From: Omphiscola glabra
Taxonomy: Eukaryota; Mollusca; Gastropoda; Lymnaeidae
Assembly: GCA_964017045.1 (NCBI GenBank)
Contig: OZ024808.1
Location: 14,004,284 to 14,068,283, forward strand
Length of the DNA: 64,000 bases
Direction: 5' to 3'
Below are positions 53,440 through 64,000 of this stretch, piece by piece. The notes beneath the pieces were generated by a model. That model saw nothing but the letters and a program-made list of their open reading frames with translations. It did not search any database and was not told where the DNA came from. Position 1 is the stretch's first letter. Every line of letters starts with the position of its first letter. Both the position numbers and the translations under genes were made by a program.

Positions 53440-55040
53440 GATGGTGCTCTGTGGCGTTACCGCTTCGCTGTCCATTCGCACGGCCCAGTCCCCTCCACCT
53501 CCCACCCCTCACTATAGCGCTGGCTTTATTTGAAAGAATCAATGCATTGTTGTCTACATTTTAGTTCAATTCATACTTAAATGGGTTTCACTAGACTACT
53601 TCAGGATTCTTCCTTTTAAAAACGACACACCTTAATTGTAGTTTCAAAGTTCAGATCGCATTTTAAACAAAAAATTATTATTATATAATACCCGCATACT
53701 TTTATTATTATTTTGTTTCTTTTGAGAATTCATTTGATGGCACAGACTGTTAGGCAACACATTCTACAAGTATGGGTTTACAGTTTTTTCAATATTTAAC
53801 CCTCCTAAAACGAATACCAGAGAAAGCCCATATGGACACAGGCCTCTGAGCGTGTATCTATAACATCTATGTCTACGTATTATCGCAGAACGGACTTAAA
53901 AGATTATTGTAAATGTCCATAGTTGGAACAATGAGATTAATTTTTTAAAACTATTTAGCATAGTCTAATGAAGATAAAAATACAAGTAAGAGAGGTTGTT
54001 GTTGATATCCAAAAGGAACTCTCTTTTAATTGTATAAAAAGTATTAAAGTATGTTTTCTTTAAAGATCCCCCGCCACCCCCCCCCCCAAGCACCACCACC
54101 CACTCTTATGACGTTTACTGCTGGTTACAACCAGTTTATAAATATTTCAGTAATAGCCGCGATGTCACGTGCCGCACAGCACTGTCAGAAGCTGTGATGG
54201 GACGTTGGGCATGATGATTCCATTGATTGGTCGACATGCCTATAGCCGTCTTGAAGAAAGGTGTAAACCCCCCCCCCCCCCGCCACACACACACACAATC
54301 TCTTTTTGTATAATGGTGTACTCTATATCATATTATCTTAACAGCTGTACCACCAACAATGTATCCTCTAACAGCTATTGCACCTTCTTCCTACCTTTTC
54401 GTTCTCACATTTTTCATGACTGATTTAATGTCCCATTTGAACTTTGATGTCCCATTTGAACGTGCTTGCACGCTCTTACAAACGCCTTCCATTTTTTAAA
54501 CAAAAGATTTTTTTTTTACATTTTTAAATGGCCTTTGTTTCCTCGGCTCAAATTCTTGCTCGTTCTTATTGTAACCTCTCATTTCTGAATTTTGTATCCA
54601 GTCCTTTAACACTGACGCCGTCTCATATTCTATGTATTGAGATGATTGTGGCATTGCAGCTTGCCGTTCATATCCCGCAATCCCATGACCTTTACAATAC
54701 ATTTTCCTACAAACTACACGACAAACAACAAACATTCCATTTTATTTTTTTAAAATAGAGCTCTCACTTTACATAATATCGCTTATGTAACATCATTTGA
54801 TATGCATCAAGTCGCAAGGCCTGTTTTACTTTACAGATATTCTTATATCGGATCAGCAACATTTGCTATAATGTGCATCAAACTGCAAGGCGGGTCACTA
54901 AATTAAAATATTTTGTTACTAGCAATAACCCGTCAAAAATTACGGTTTTAAAAAAAACGCACATTGGAATTGTAAAAAAAAAAAAAAAAAAAAGTTTAAA
55001 AAAATTAGGCGAAAGTTCATTTCAACAAAATTAACATGCA
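53440..55040. other. No gene seen
   Basis: A+T-rich, with C-homopolymers near 54077 and 54272 and a poly-A near 54976. Short frames on both strands near 54500-54750 lack recognisable content. Confidence 0.5.
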
Positions 55041-55660
55041 TTTCTTTTTCTTTTTTTTTCCACCTTTGAAATAGCTACCTCCAGCCGTGGGTTGCATCGG
55101 GGATTTCACAAGAAATAATGGGCAACTCTTTTTATTACTCGTTCAAAATGGCGGACGTCTTCATACATATTTATTGGTTTACAATATAAAAAGAGAAGAA
55201 ACAACAACCCACTAATGTCTTGAGACTTACAACGAAACAATAAGATGAATGGCTTCACAATACTACTACTCTAAATTTACATTTCTTAATGACAGCTCTT
55301 ATGTGGGATGTTGAATGATGCCTTCAAATATATGGACGACAATACACTAAACGATTTACTTCTTTCAGATCATCTCCTTTAATCTCAGTCTAGAGTCTGG
55401 AACCTTTTTTTTTTTTCAAAATGCATAATTGAAACAAAGGTGTGAACCCACTGTAGTGCTGATATTCAACATTACAAAAATACAATTGATTGAACTGGAT
55501 CGAACCCGCTACCGCTTAGTAGAAATGGGAACTTCATAACGCCTAAACTACAGCGAAATATGCGTCAGCAAATTGAATCTTAGTTCAAAAGTAGTTGCTA
55601 ATGTAAGCATGCTCGCTTCTGCTCCTCCAGTTTCGTGAACTTGTTTTTGTAACGATTGAG
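55040..55660 (-). mobile_element. SINE-like repeat with tRNA-type head
   Basis: On the minus strand 55575-55498 holds an A box (TAGTTTAGGCG) and, about 50 nt on, a B box (GGGTTCGATCC), the RNA polymerase III promoter layout of tRNAs. The acceptor stem does not pair, so it is not a tRNA gene. The rest shares AAATGGCGGACGTCTTCATA and the CAGTTTCGTGAACTTGTTTT motif with 7730-8024, a second, more decayed copy that ends just before the U2-like fragment. Confidence 0.55.
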
Positions 55661-55729
55661 TTTCCTCGGCGCATTCAGTTTCACTTTGATGATATGTATA
55701 TTCTTTGCTGTATGTTGTCGTATCTATCT

Positions 55730-55743
55730 TTCTTTCTCTCTCA

Positions 55744-55787
<44 letters not shown>

Positions 55788-56000
55788 CGGTCACTTTCTC
55801 TCTCATTTTTTCTCCCCTCCTTCTCCCTCTTTCTCCCCCCTACATTCTCCCTTCCTCTCCCCTCCTCCCTCCTTTTTCCTCCTCCTCCCTCTCACACTCT
55901 CTCTCTATCCTTCTCCCTCTACTCTCCCCTATTCCTTCTCCCTCTCTCTCTTCTTTCCCCACTCCCCCCCCCCCATTCTCCGCCCCTCTCTCTCTTTCAT
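55730..56000. repeat. CT/TA microsatellite tract
   Basis: TCTCTC, a TATATA run near 55757-55788, then CTCC-rich sequence. All three forward frames are open only because of S/L/P/F repeats. Confidence 0.92.
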
Positions 56001-56604
56001 GACATTTTTTTCCCAGTCATGCGACGTGACTTATATCATTGAACTATCGCTTGTGTAAGAATATTCTCTAAGCATCTCGCCGCCAGTCTCATGATTCCGC
56101 TTTGAATATATTTTAAAATCGACCACGGAAACCAATGATGGTACTGTAGGTTGTGTGGCGCGGTATATAACTTAATCTTTTCCCTTACACTGATTTCAAT
56201 TCATAGTCTATCAAACTCTTCATGTACTACCGTGTGTTACGGTGTAGCGAATATGCTGTCGTAATATATGGCTTATATCATATGAAAGGAATAATCACAA
56301 GGTACACCGGATAGTTTATAATACACATACAATACGCCCCCCGCCCCCGGTTCTATTAGTTTAATCAACCATTTCCTAAAATATTCTTGCTTCTTCGATT
56401 ACGCAGCATCGATTGCGTAACGTCGCCTTCTCCTAACACATTTGCCAGACAACGCAAACAGCCATTAATGCATTTGTTTGAATGGTGCCGTCCGAGTTTG
56501 TACAGACACACCAAACACATCGATTACGATTGCTATCAGACTTCCTGTATCTGTCTGGTGCAGAAAGGCGGGGAGACGCTGCACAACCGTCAAAGAAATC
56601 CTCC

Positions 56605-56845
56605 ATATGTCCTTGTCTTGTGTGACAGAATGAAGATAGGGTGCTTCAGAAACAACCCCTGTCTTGTGTGACAGAATGAAGATAGGGTGCTTCAGAAACA
56701 ACCCCTGTCTTGTGTGACAGAATGAAGATAGGATGCTTCAGAAACAACCCCCGTCTTGTGTGACAGAATGAAGATAGGGTGCTTCAGAAGCAACCCCTGT
56801 CTTGTGTGACAGAATGAAGATAGGGTGCTTCAGAAGCAACCTCTG
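56605..56845. repeat. 45-bp minisatellite, about 5 copies
   Basis: The unit is CCTGTCTTGTGTGACAGAAT plus GAAGATAGGGTGCTTCAGAAACAAC. Confidence 0.94.
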
Positions 56846-57111
56846 ATAATGATTGCTTATAGCACTTCTATCACGCCTATAAATCTACAGGTCACTCAAG
56901 GTTTTCATTTAGCGCGCCTTCCGGGCATAAATCTATTTTTTATACGAATTTACGTCGAAGAGTTTCAATGCATCCAATTCTTTTCGACGGTGTCCCTCCA
57001 TTGATCGAACGATGCTTTAAAACTAACATACCCTCGACCAGTAGAAACGATGGGAACAATATCGGCTTGTATATAACAGTGTACAAAGTAGCAACAATTA
57101 TAATTTTCTGG

Positions 57112-57180
57112 CTGGGGGTCGCCACACCATGAGGGGCTGTATTAAAGGGTCGCGGCATTGGAAAAGTTGAGAACCGCTGA
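57112..57180 (-). mobile_element. hAT-type element end fragment
   Basis: On the minus strand, CAGCGGTTCTCAACTTTTCC then GCCGCGACCC and GGTGTGGCGACCCCCA is the typical end of a common animal hAT miniature family (CAG-GGTTCTCAAC...GCGACCC). Only one end is present. Confidence 0.6.
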
Positions 57181-57239
57181 CTTAGTTCGTGGACATGCAC
57201 TGCTTGACGACGAAAGTTCCTGGTTAATAAATAGATTAC

Positions 57240-58080
57240 TGCTTTACGTGGACAGGATTACATCAATGGAGAGGGTTATTTTAAAAATCTGAACTGAGTA
57301 AGGCGTTGACGCGTTTTTTTTTTTTTTGTTGTTGCTGAAATTGTCTGTTACATGGCATGCGCACTTTGAGATTGGGATTGGGTGGGTTTTGAGGTTCCCA
57401 GTAAGTCCAAGTCAATCTGTGCACGTGAGTGGAGTATGATCACATAATACTCGGCCTACGGCATTCCAACTATTTCCATGAAACAGTAGAGCGCATGTTA
57501 ACGTCGGGATCCTATACACAAGTCGTGTTTGGTCTGGATACCTAAGTATATATGCAGTTTAATATGAGGAATATTCAGTCAAATATAACATTTCCTTTTA
57601 AAAAACAGTCCTTGCTAGTTGCTTGATCCCGTGCTGGCAGCGACTTGAATTTGTGCTAATAAAAATTCCAGAAAATAATCCAGCGCACCCCATTGCTCTA
57701 TGGTTAGTTCGGTGCAAATGTTTCTCAAGTTCGATGAGATTGCGCATTATTTTATCGAATAGCGCTACTATTTTATTCCCCTTTGACTTACAGAAACAAC
57801 AAACACAATTTAAATATTTAATCTATGTAAAGTCTCTCTCTCTTTTTTTTTTTTTCGGTCTAATAAATCTATCATTCCAGTAACGATGTCCCGAAGTCAC
57901 AACCTCAGTCACAAATATACAAAGCGTCATTTTCAAACGAAATGTATAACTTTTGTTTATGGCATAAAGGGTCATTTTGCAGGTTTTTGCCAGATCGGAT
58001 AAAATAGGACATGGTAATAAAAGTATGTATTACTCTAGATGCGATCTCAATTTAGGATGTGATCAAATCGGATGTCAACA
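57240..58080. other. No gene seen
   Basis: Mixed non-coding sequence with a T-run near 57315. Nothing recognisable on either strand. Confidence 0.5.
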
Positions 58081-58082
58081 AA

Positions 58083-59903
58083 GCTGTCAGTGATGGTCCG
58101 CTTCTGTCTCAATGCTGTCAGTGTTATTCCGCTTGTCTCAATGCTGTCGGTGACAGGCCGCTTTTTTCTCAATGCTGTCAGTGATGGTCCGCTTCTGTCT
58201 AAATGCTGTCAGTGATGGTCCACTTCTGTCTAAATGCTGTCAGTGATGGTCCGCTTCTGTCTAAATGCTGTCAGTGATGGTCCACTTCTGTCTAAATGCT
58301 GTCAGTGATGGTCCGCTTCTGTCTAAATGCTGTCAGTGATGGTCCACTTCTGTCTAAATGCTGTCAGTGATGGTCCACTTCTGTCTAAATGCTGTCAGTG
58401 ATGGTCCGCTTCTGTCTAAATGCTGTCAGTGATGGTCCGCTTCTGTCTAAATGCTGTCAGTGATGGTCCGCTTCTGTCTAAATGCTGTCAGTGATGGTCC
58501 ACTTCTGTCTAAATGCTGTCAGTGATGGTCCACTTCTGTCTAAATGCTGTCAGTGATGGTCCGCTTCTGTCTAAATGCTGTCAGTGATGGTCCACTTCTG
58601 TCTAAATGCTGTCAGTGATGGTCCACTTCTGTCTAAATGCTGTCAGTGATGGTCCGCTTCTGTGTCAATGCTGTCAGTGATGGTCCGCTTCTGTCTAAAT
58701 GCTGTCAGTGATGGTCCGCTTCTGTCTAAATGCTGTCAGTGATGGTCCGCTTCTGTCTAAATGCTGTCAGTGATGGTCCGCTTCTGTCTAAATGCTGTCA
58801 GTGATGGTCCGCTTCTGTCTAAATGCTGTCAGTGATGGTCCACTTCTGTCTAAATGCTGTCAGTGATGGTCCGCTTCTGTCTAAATGCTGTCAGTGATGG
58901 TCCACTTCTGTCTAAATGCTGTCAGTGATGGTCCGCTTCTGTCTAAATGCTGTCAGTGATGGTCCGCTTCTGTCTAAATGCTGTCAGTGATGGTCCACTT
59001 CTGTCTAAATGCTGTCAGTGATGGTCCGCTTCTGTCTAAATGCTGTCAGTGATGGTCCGCTTCTGTCTAAATGCTGTCAGTGATGGTCCACTTCTGTCTA
59101 AATGCTGTCAGTGATGGTCCACTTCTGTCTAAATGCTGTCAGTGATGGTCCGCTTCTGTCTAAATGCTGTCAGTGATGGTCCACTTCTGTCTAAATGCTG
59201 TCAGTGATGGTCCACTTCTGTCTAAATGCTGTCAGTGATGGTCCGCTTCTGTCTAAATGCTGTCAGTGATGGTCCACTTCTGTCTAAATGCTGTCAGTGA
59301 TGGTCCACTTCTGTCTAAATGCTGTCAGTGATGGTCCGCTTTTGTCTAAATGCTGTCAGTGATGGTCCGCTTCTGTCTAAATGCTGTCAGTGATGGTCCA
59401 CTTCTGTCTAAATGCTGTCAGTGATGGTCCACTTCTGTCTAAATGCTGTCAGTGATGGTCCGCTTCTGTCTAAATGCTGTCAGTGATGGTCCGCTTCTGT
59501 CTAAATGCTGTCAGTGATGGTCCACTTCTGTCTAAATGCTGTCAGTGATGGTCCGCTTCTGTCTAAATGCTGTCAGTGATGGTCCACTTCTGTCTAAATG
59601 CTGTCAGTGATGGTCCGCTTCTGTCTAAATGCTGTCAGTGATGGTCCACTTCTGTCTAAATGCTGTCAGTGATTGTCCACTTCTGTCTAAATGCTGTCAG
59701 TGATGGTCCACTTCTGTCTAAATGCTGTCAGTGATGGTCCGCTTCTGTCTAAATGCTGTCAGTGATGGTCCACTTCTGTCTAAATGCTGTCAGTGATGGT
59801 CCACTTCTGTCTAAATGCTGTCAGTGATGGTCCGCTTCTGTCTAAATGCTGTCAGTGATGGTCCGCTTCTGTCTAAATGCTGTCAGTGATGGTCCGCTTT
59901 TGT
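58083..59903. repeat. 31-bp satellite, about 58 copies
   Basis: The unit is CTGTCTAAATGCTGTCAGTG plus ATGGTCCGCTT. Copies fall into two types, GTCCGCTT and GTCCACTT, mixed in irregular runs. The left edge has four diverged founder units (TCAATGCTGTCGGTGACAGG and others). It is the longest array in the window. Confidence 0.98.
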
Positions 59904-59968
59904 TTCATTATTTGTTCAGCTGTTTTAAAGTTTTTCTTATAACAATACTAAGCTGTATGTGTCTTTAC

Positions 59969-60047
59969 CTTTTCTCATAGCTGAAATATCCGTGGTGATT
60001 GCGCACCATTTCTCAACGTCGTGTGGGTCATACATCATGGTTTCCAT
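59969..60047 (-). CDS. Candidate first coding exon, unknown or TRIM-linked
   Basis: ATG at 60047 in a good context (A at -3, G at +4) opens METMMYDPHDVEKWCAITTD then ISAMRK and ends at a donor AAAG|GTAAAG in phase 1. The composition looks coding. A phase-1 end would join the TRIM exon in frame (GGA-ACG-ACC-AAA-ATG) across a 13-kb intron. It may equally begin a separate gene. The family is not recognised. Confidence 0.35.
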
Positions 60048-60059
60048 AGTGTCTTGTGG

Positions 60060-62580
60060 ACGGAATCAGCAGTTAGAGATTAGTGTTATTTTTCGTATTG
60101 ACTAAAAGAGCCATTCATCAAACATCGCTTTACGTTGGGATGTGTTGTTGTGTTTCCTATGCGTGTGTTCTCACACTGTATATATCTGTCACCAATCATC
60201 ACACTTGTACCGTGTAGTTTTCATTAACTTCTTGTCAACCTGAGAATATGATAACATATATGGAAAGCGTAAATCAATACAGCTCTATAGTCTACAAACT
60301 GAAGTTCCCTTTCATGACCATTAACTACAAAATGGATCTATTTATTTGAAACTGAATAGCGTATTAGAAGAGTGAATTACTGTTTCTAGAGAGATAAAAA
60401 AAAAGTGCACCGGGCCAATAATTTGAGAAACGCTGTATATTGTTTTTCATATTGTTTTTATGAAAATATGGGGGGTGTGGATACCACGGAAGATAAGCAT
60501 TGTGACACGCGCTATAAGTTTTTGTGAAGGTTTTACCGTCCATTGGGAAACGTTCTTAACTAATGTGCTTTTTCCCTTATATAACAATGCACCGATAACA
60601 CAACCACGTGATCTTCAGGCATTGAACTTGTTACTGTTAATTATCGCGATATTAGCGTTCTATAAACTTAAAACAGATATTTTACCATGCGTAGTACTGT
60701 CCGGTTATGAAGAAGAAAATACTGATACTTGGTGCTAATCTGTAAAACATGATCGTTTTCTTACAATGGCAAACTTTCTCAACATTTCACTAGCGTTTTC
60801 AAAGTCCAAAGAACTACAGCCACATTAAGAATATGTTTCATCTAACTTTGTTATTACTTTAGTATGAGCACTAAACCATAATATATAACTTGTAAAGGAA
60901 GTTTTTATTATTTTAAATTCCAGTTTTCACCAGCACCTTGTACATGAACACCCTGCACTATGAACTTTCTTTGTAACTAGCCACTTTCCCGCCAGCTTGT
61001 AATACCTCTACTATGTACTCCCAGCATCTGGCGAGTTAGGGAAACGGCCTGTAATTAATTAAGGTTTGCTAATCGATGCCTTCGAAACAGACTGCGGTGG
61101 CCGAACTTTCCCGTGGTGGCCGAACTTTCCCGCAGAGGATGGGAGAGGCAAGCGCTCTCATTTGATTTATAGTGCACGCACTCTCTTTTGGATTATGAGC
61201 ACCTCGCTCTCGTTTCGCCACGACAAGCATGAGCTCTCCATTGACGGTTGACGAACTCGAGAGCGTAGCGTTGGGTTTAATGGCAGGAGGTCTTGTTTTG
61301 TGGCGGAATGAGCACGTGTTCGATGAAGTCAGCTCAAAATGTCAGCGGTTCATTTGGCTGTCGTATTGAGAGACGGTTAAATGATGTCACGTGTCATTTG
61401 GAAATTTAAAAAAAAAAGACATACATCAACTTTACAACGTTTGAATGAGTCTGTCCACAATTCTATGTGTTTGTTAACGTTTGAATAAGTTATGGCCTGT
61501 CCACAATTCTTTGTGCTTGAATAAGTCCTGGCTTGTCCACAATTCTTTGTGCTTGATTAGGCTTGAATAAGTCCTAGACTGTTAAAACTATAGACAATTT
61601 CCAGCTAGTACAGCACCTCAAATACAATTGAATAGAAATTTTTTTTTTTAAATATTGATCATGTTGTAAAATATTACAATGAACAATAAAACTATGTTGC
61701 CAGATCCAGCGTTTGTTGCTGTGGGCATTTATCCACACGATTGACATGTTTCTTGATTGGTAAGATTGTTCAATTGATTGGCAGGCTGGTTGAAGCGTAT
61801 CCCCCCCTAATAGCAACACGGTGTACTCCTGATCTTAAAATAGTGATCAATGTATTTACCGGTCCGTGACGATGGGAGACTTTGTTTTTAAGCGCTGTAT
61901 CCGTCAGGTAAATCTATACCGATTGAGGTCATGGATTTACGGGTGGGGGAAACAGATTCTGTTTTCAAGGTCGCTGACGTCTCATGAGCTGCGCCAAAGA
62001 TAAGGCTCTATGCTGCCCTCTGTCATACATTTTTGTCTTATAGGTTTATCCCTCTTTAGGGGTCGTTCGCAAATTACGTCACGTTCGGGGGGGGGGGGGG
62101 GTTGTCGAGAATATGTGACAGGGGGGAAGGGGGGGGGGTCAAAAGATTTGTGACGTCACACTTTTTTTTTTTAATCTAAAATTTTCTAATTTTGAAAAAT
62201 CGTTAATCGATTAATTTTTTTTTAAAAATTAGTTGTTTTTTTAAAAATTAATTTGCGGTCGAAATTGCCTCAGGTATTATAGGTACCGTGAAACTCAGTC
62301 GCTCACACCTTCTGGACAGATAGAAACATGACGCAAAAACTGTTGTGGCCATTTTACATTCGGCTTGGGGAGGACTTCGTTGTTTTGTGTTTTGATACTA
62401 TGCTCAATTATTAAAGGGTATGTTGTTTTTTTTTTTTTTTTTTAAAGATATCATTTACTTATTTTTTACGATTGCGTCAATCTTTAACCACTGCGGGCAT
62501 TTTAAAACCTATCACGTGTGTTTACAATGTCACGAAATCGCTACTTTATTTTGAAAAGAAAAAAATGGAACATGGAATTA
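60060..62580. other. Intergenic or intronic, repeats only
   Basis: Holds a 17-bp duplication GTGGCCGAACTTTCCCG near 61096, a diverged triplicate of TGTCCACAATTCTTTGTG (61450-61560) and, at 62055-62165, TAGGGGTCGTTCGCAAATTA then ACGTCACG with G-runs, resembling the end of a common DNA-element family. No gene. Confidence 0.45.
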
Positions 62581-62582
62581 TA

Positions 62583-62680
62583 AATGTAAGACTTACCATT
62601 ATAACTAAGGATCGTCCTCTGGTGGGTCATGATAGGAGGTGTCAAACACAGCGCAGCTAATGCATGCAACAAATGAAGTC
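62583..62680 (-). CDS. Candidate exon, minus strand
   Basis: Ends at a consensus donor ATAATG|GTAAGT. One open frame (LHLLHALAALCLTPPIMTHQ then RTILSYN) fits an acceptor TACACATCACCAG and takes the phase-2 end of the 63004-63092 exon. The acceptor choice was guided by phase, so this is weak. Confidence 0.22.
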
Positions 62681-63003
62681 TGGTGATGTGTACAACAGTG
62701 AGGGCCGGCTGCCGGGTTTTGAGTTTCTCCTTAGCTTTACTGAATGGAAGATGCCAGAGCACAAGGACTCTCCAGTGACATCAGTCATTCGTTAGACGTG
62801 ATCGCATCACTCCGCTGAATGATTGTATGATAACGTCTCTGATTTTCTTTAAATTGACCGGAGGTGCTCAAGTAAGCCACAGTTGAGTATTAGTCACCAA
62901 TAATTATTTCAGAGAGAAACGTGACAACAAGCACAATGCAGACGTGTCGGTCTATGACGTTGTCGCGTACAAATTTTTTGATGACAATGAAGAAAGGTCT
63001 TAC

Positions 63004-63092
63004 CTACAGTCAAAATAGTTCACCTTGGCCTCCCTGGTACACAACTTGATTACCTCGCCTATGTGCAGGTCAGTCAAATGTTGTCCGACAGG
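63004..63092 (-). CDS. Exon-like segment with strong splice sites
   Basis: Acceptor GTATTTTTTTCTTTTAAG, donor GTAAGACC. Exactly one frame is open (PVGQHLTDLHIGEVIKLCTR then EAKVNYFDC). It looks coding, with mixed charged and hydrophobic residues. The parent gene is unknown. It would be the most upstream piece of the minus-strand chain with 62583 and 59969. Confidence 0.4.
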
Positions 63093-63539
63093 CTTAAAAG
63101 AAAAAAATACCCTCAAGCCCCCGCCATTTCTATGTCTTAAACTGTTGTACTTGAACAGATTATGTCCATTCAAATACATTGGCAATTATCCAAGAGAACT
63201 AGAAAATTCTTGGTCAAAAACCAAGAAAGTGTGACGTACTGTAGGGTTCCATTTGACATATCGATTTTTTTTCTTCTTTTATTCGTTAAATACACTTATG
63301 AAATCAATGAGGCTATCAACAGGCCCACTAACCTAGTTGGGTTAAAGTATCGACCTACGATCACACTAAAATAGCACCTTTTTTTTAATTTCCTGTCAGA
63401 TAGCCGGTGTACTGTTAGCTTGTCATGGACCAATGCTTCTCAAACTACCGACCGCTATAGCTTTGTTCCAGGGGCCTCGTTTTCCTTCTAATTCTATTGG
63501 GTGCGCGAGAGGTCCGTATGTCAAATAACACAAATCCGA

Positions 63540-63755
63540 GAGATAGACACCATACACTGACACATAATGTCTCATTTAGAGATAGACACCAGATACCCGT
63601 CTCATGATAGACACCATACACCGACTCATGATAAACACCATACACCGACTCATGATAGACACCATACACCGATTCATGATAGACACCATACACCGACTCA
63701 TGATAGACACCATACACCGACTCATGATAGACACCATACACCAACTCATGATGTC
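63540..63755. repeat. 24-bp minisatellite, about 7-8 copies
   Basis: The unit is GATAGACACCATACACCGAC plus TCAT, bounded on both sides by ATGTCTCATTT. Open in several frames because the length is a multiple of three. Confidence 0.95.
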
Positions 63756-64000
63756 TCATTTCAACGTCGAGATTTTTAATTATCTATTTTTTTAGATAAT
63801 TAGACAAATGTTGATTATCACAGCCAGACCATTTTTAACGTGTTTTAGATTTTTAGACTCGAGCAACGTGTCATGCTTGTGACAGATATTATGCCAACGA
63901 TCTTTGGCGACACAATATATTAGTTTGACCACCATACTGGATTTTACACCAAACCCTTAAAACAAACACGGACATTCAAAGATCGATTGTATTGATGAGA

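Noticed and set aside
55498..55575. Functional tRNA gene on the minus strand
   Set aside because: A and B boxes are present but the acceptor stem does not pair; a SINE head fits better.
55656..56058. Three overlapping plus-strand frames rich in S, L, P and F
   Set aside because: Open only because of CT and TA microsatellites.

Overview
This window is a piece of animal nuclear DNA. Its genes have introns, it is A+T rich, and it is crowded with minisatellites and old transposon copies. The gene families (a four-LOTUS TDRD5, a METTL24-like methyltransferase and a RING/B-box TRIM protein with a propeller-like tail) together with the repeat content best fit a mollusc, probably a gastropod. That assignment is an inference from family resemblance, since no database could be searched.

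Three genes can be supported. (1) On the minus strand, 3130-12159: a METTL24/FkbM-type methyltransferase with an N-terminal membrane anchor, built from six exons whose splice phases agree, about 362 residues. (2) On the plus strand, 25734-40319 and probably further: TDRD5, a germline LOTUS/Tudor protein of the piRNA and nuage system. Fourteen coding exons give 775 codons in one uninterrupted frame, with four LOTUS domains and one extended Tudor domain. The last exon or exons were not found. (3) On the minus strand, 44783-47143: an intact 786-residue RING/B-box/coiled-coil/propeller (TRIM-type) protein in a single coding exon, convergent with TDRD5. Weaker evidence supports a terminal exon of an unknown plus-strand gene at 1717-1869 and a chain of minus-strand exon-like segments at 59969-63092, whose phases are compatible with splicing into the TRIM exon.

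Layout: 0-2.1 kb, a 52-bp satellite, a Penelope-type reverse-transcriptase relic and an unknown terminal exon. 2.4-12.2 kb, the METTL24-like gene, with minisatellites at its stop codon and in several introns. 12.2-22.5 kb, gene-poor, with a cluster of hAT-type miniature elements and a 722-bp hAT relic. 22.5-24.2 kb, a dead piggyBac transposase interrupted by a Penelope-like fragment. 25.7-41 kb, TDRD5. 41-44.7 kb, repeats and probably the TDRD5 3' end. 44.8-49 kb, the TRIM gene and its 5' exon. 49-64 kb, mostly repeats: more hAT elements, a BEL/Pao-like protease scrap, a fold-back element packed with BamHI-like repeats, a tRNA-derived SINE-like head and a 1.8-kb 31-bp satellite.

The three genes do not form an obvious pathway. 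TDRD5 acts in germline small-RNA transposon defence, the methyltransferase is probably a Golgi/secretory membrane enzyme, and the TRIM protein is a likely ubiquitin ligase. The most distinctive feature of the window is how often tandem arrays abut or contain functional gene parts: the stop codon of the methyltransferase, the edge of an exon-like segment, and introns of all three loci.
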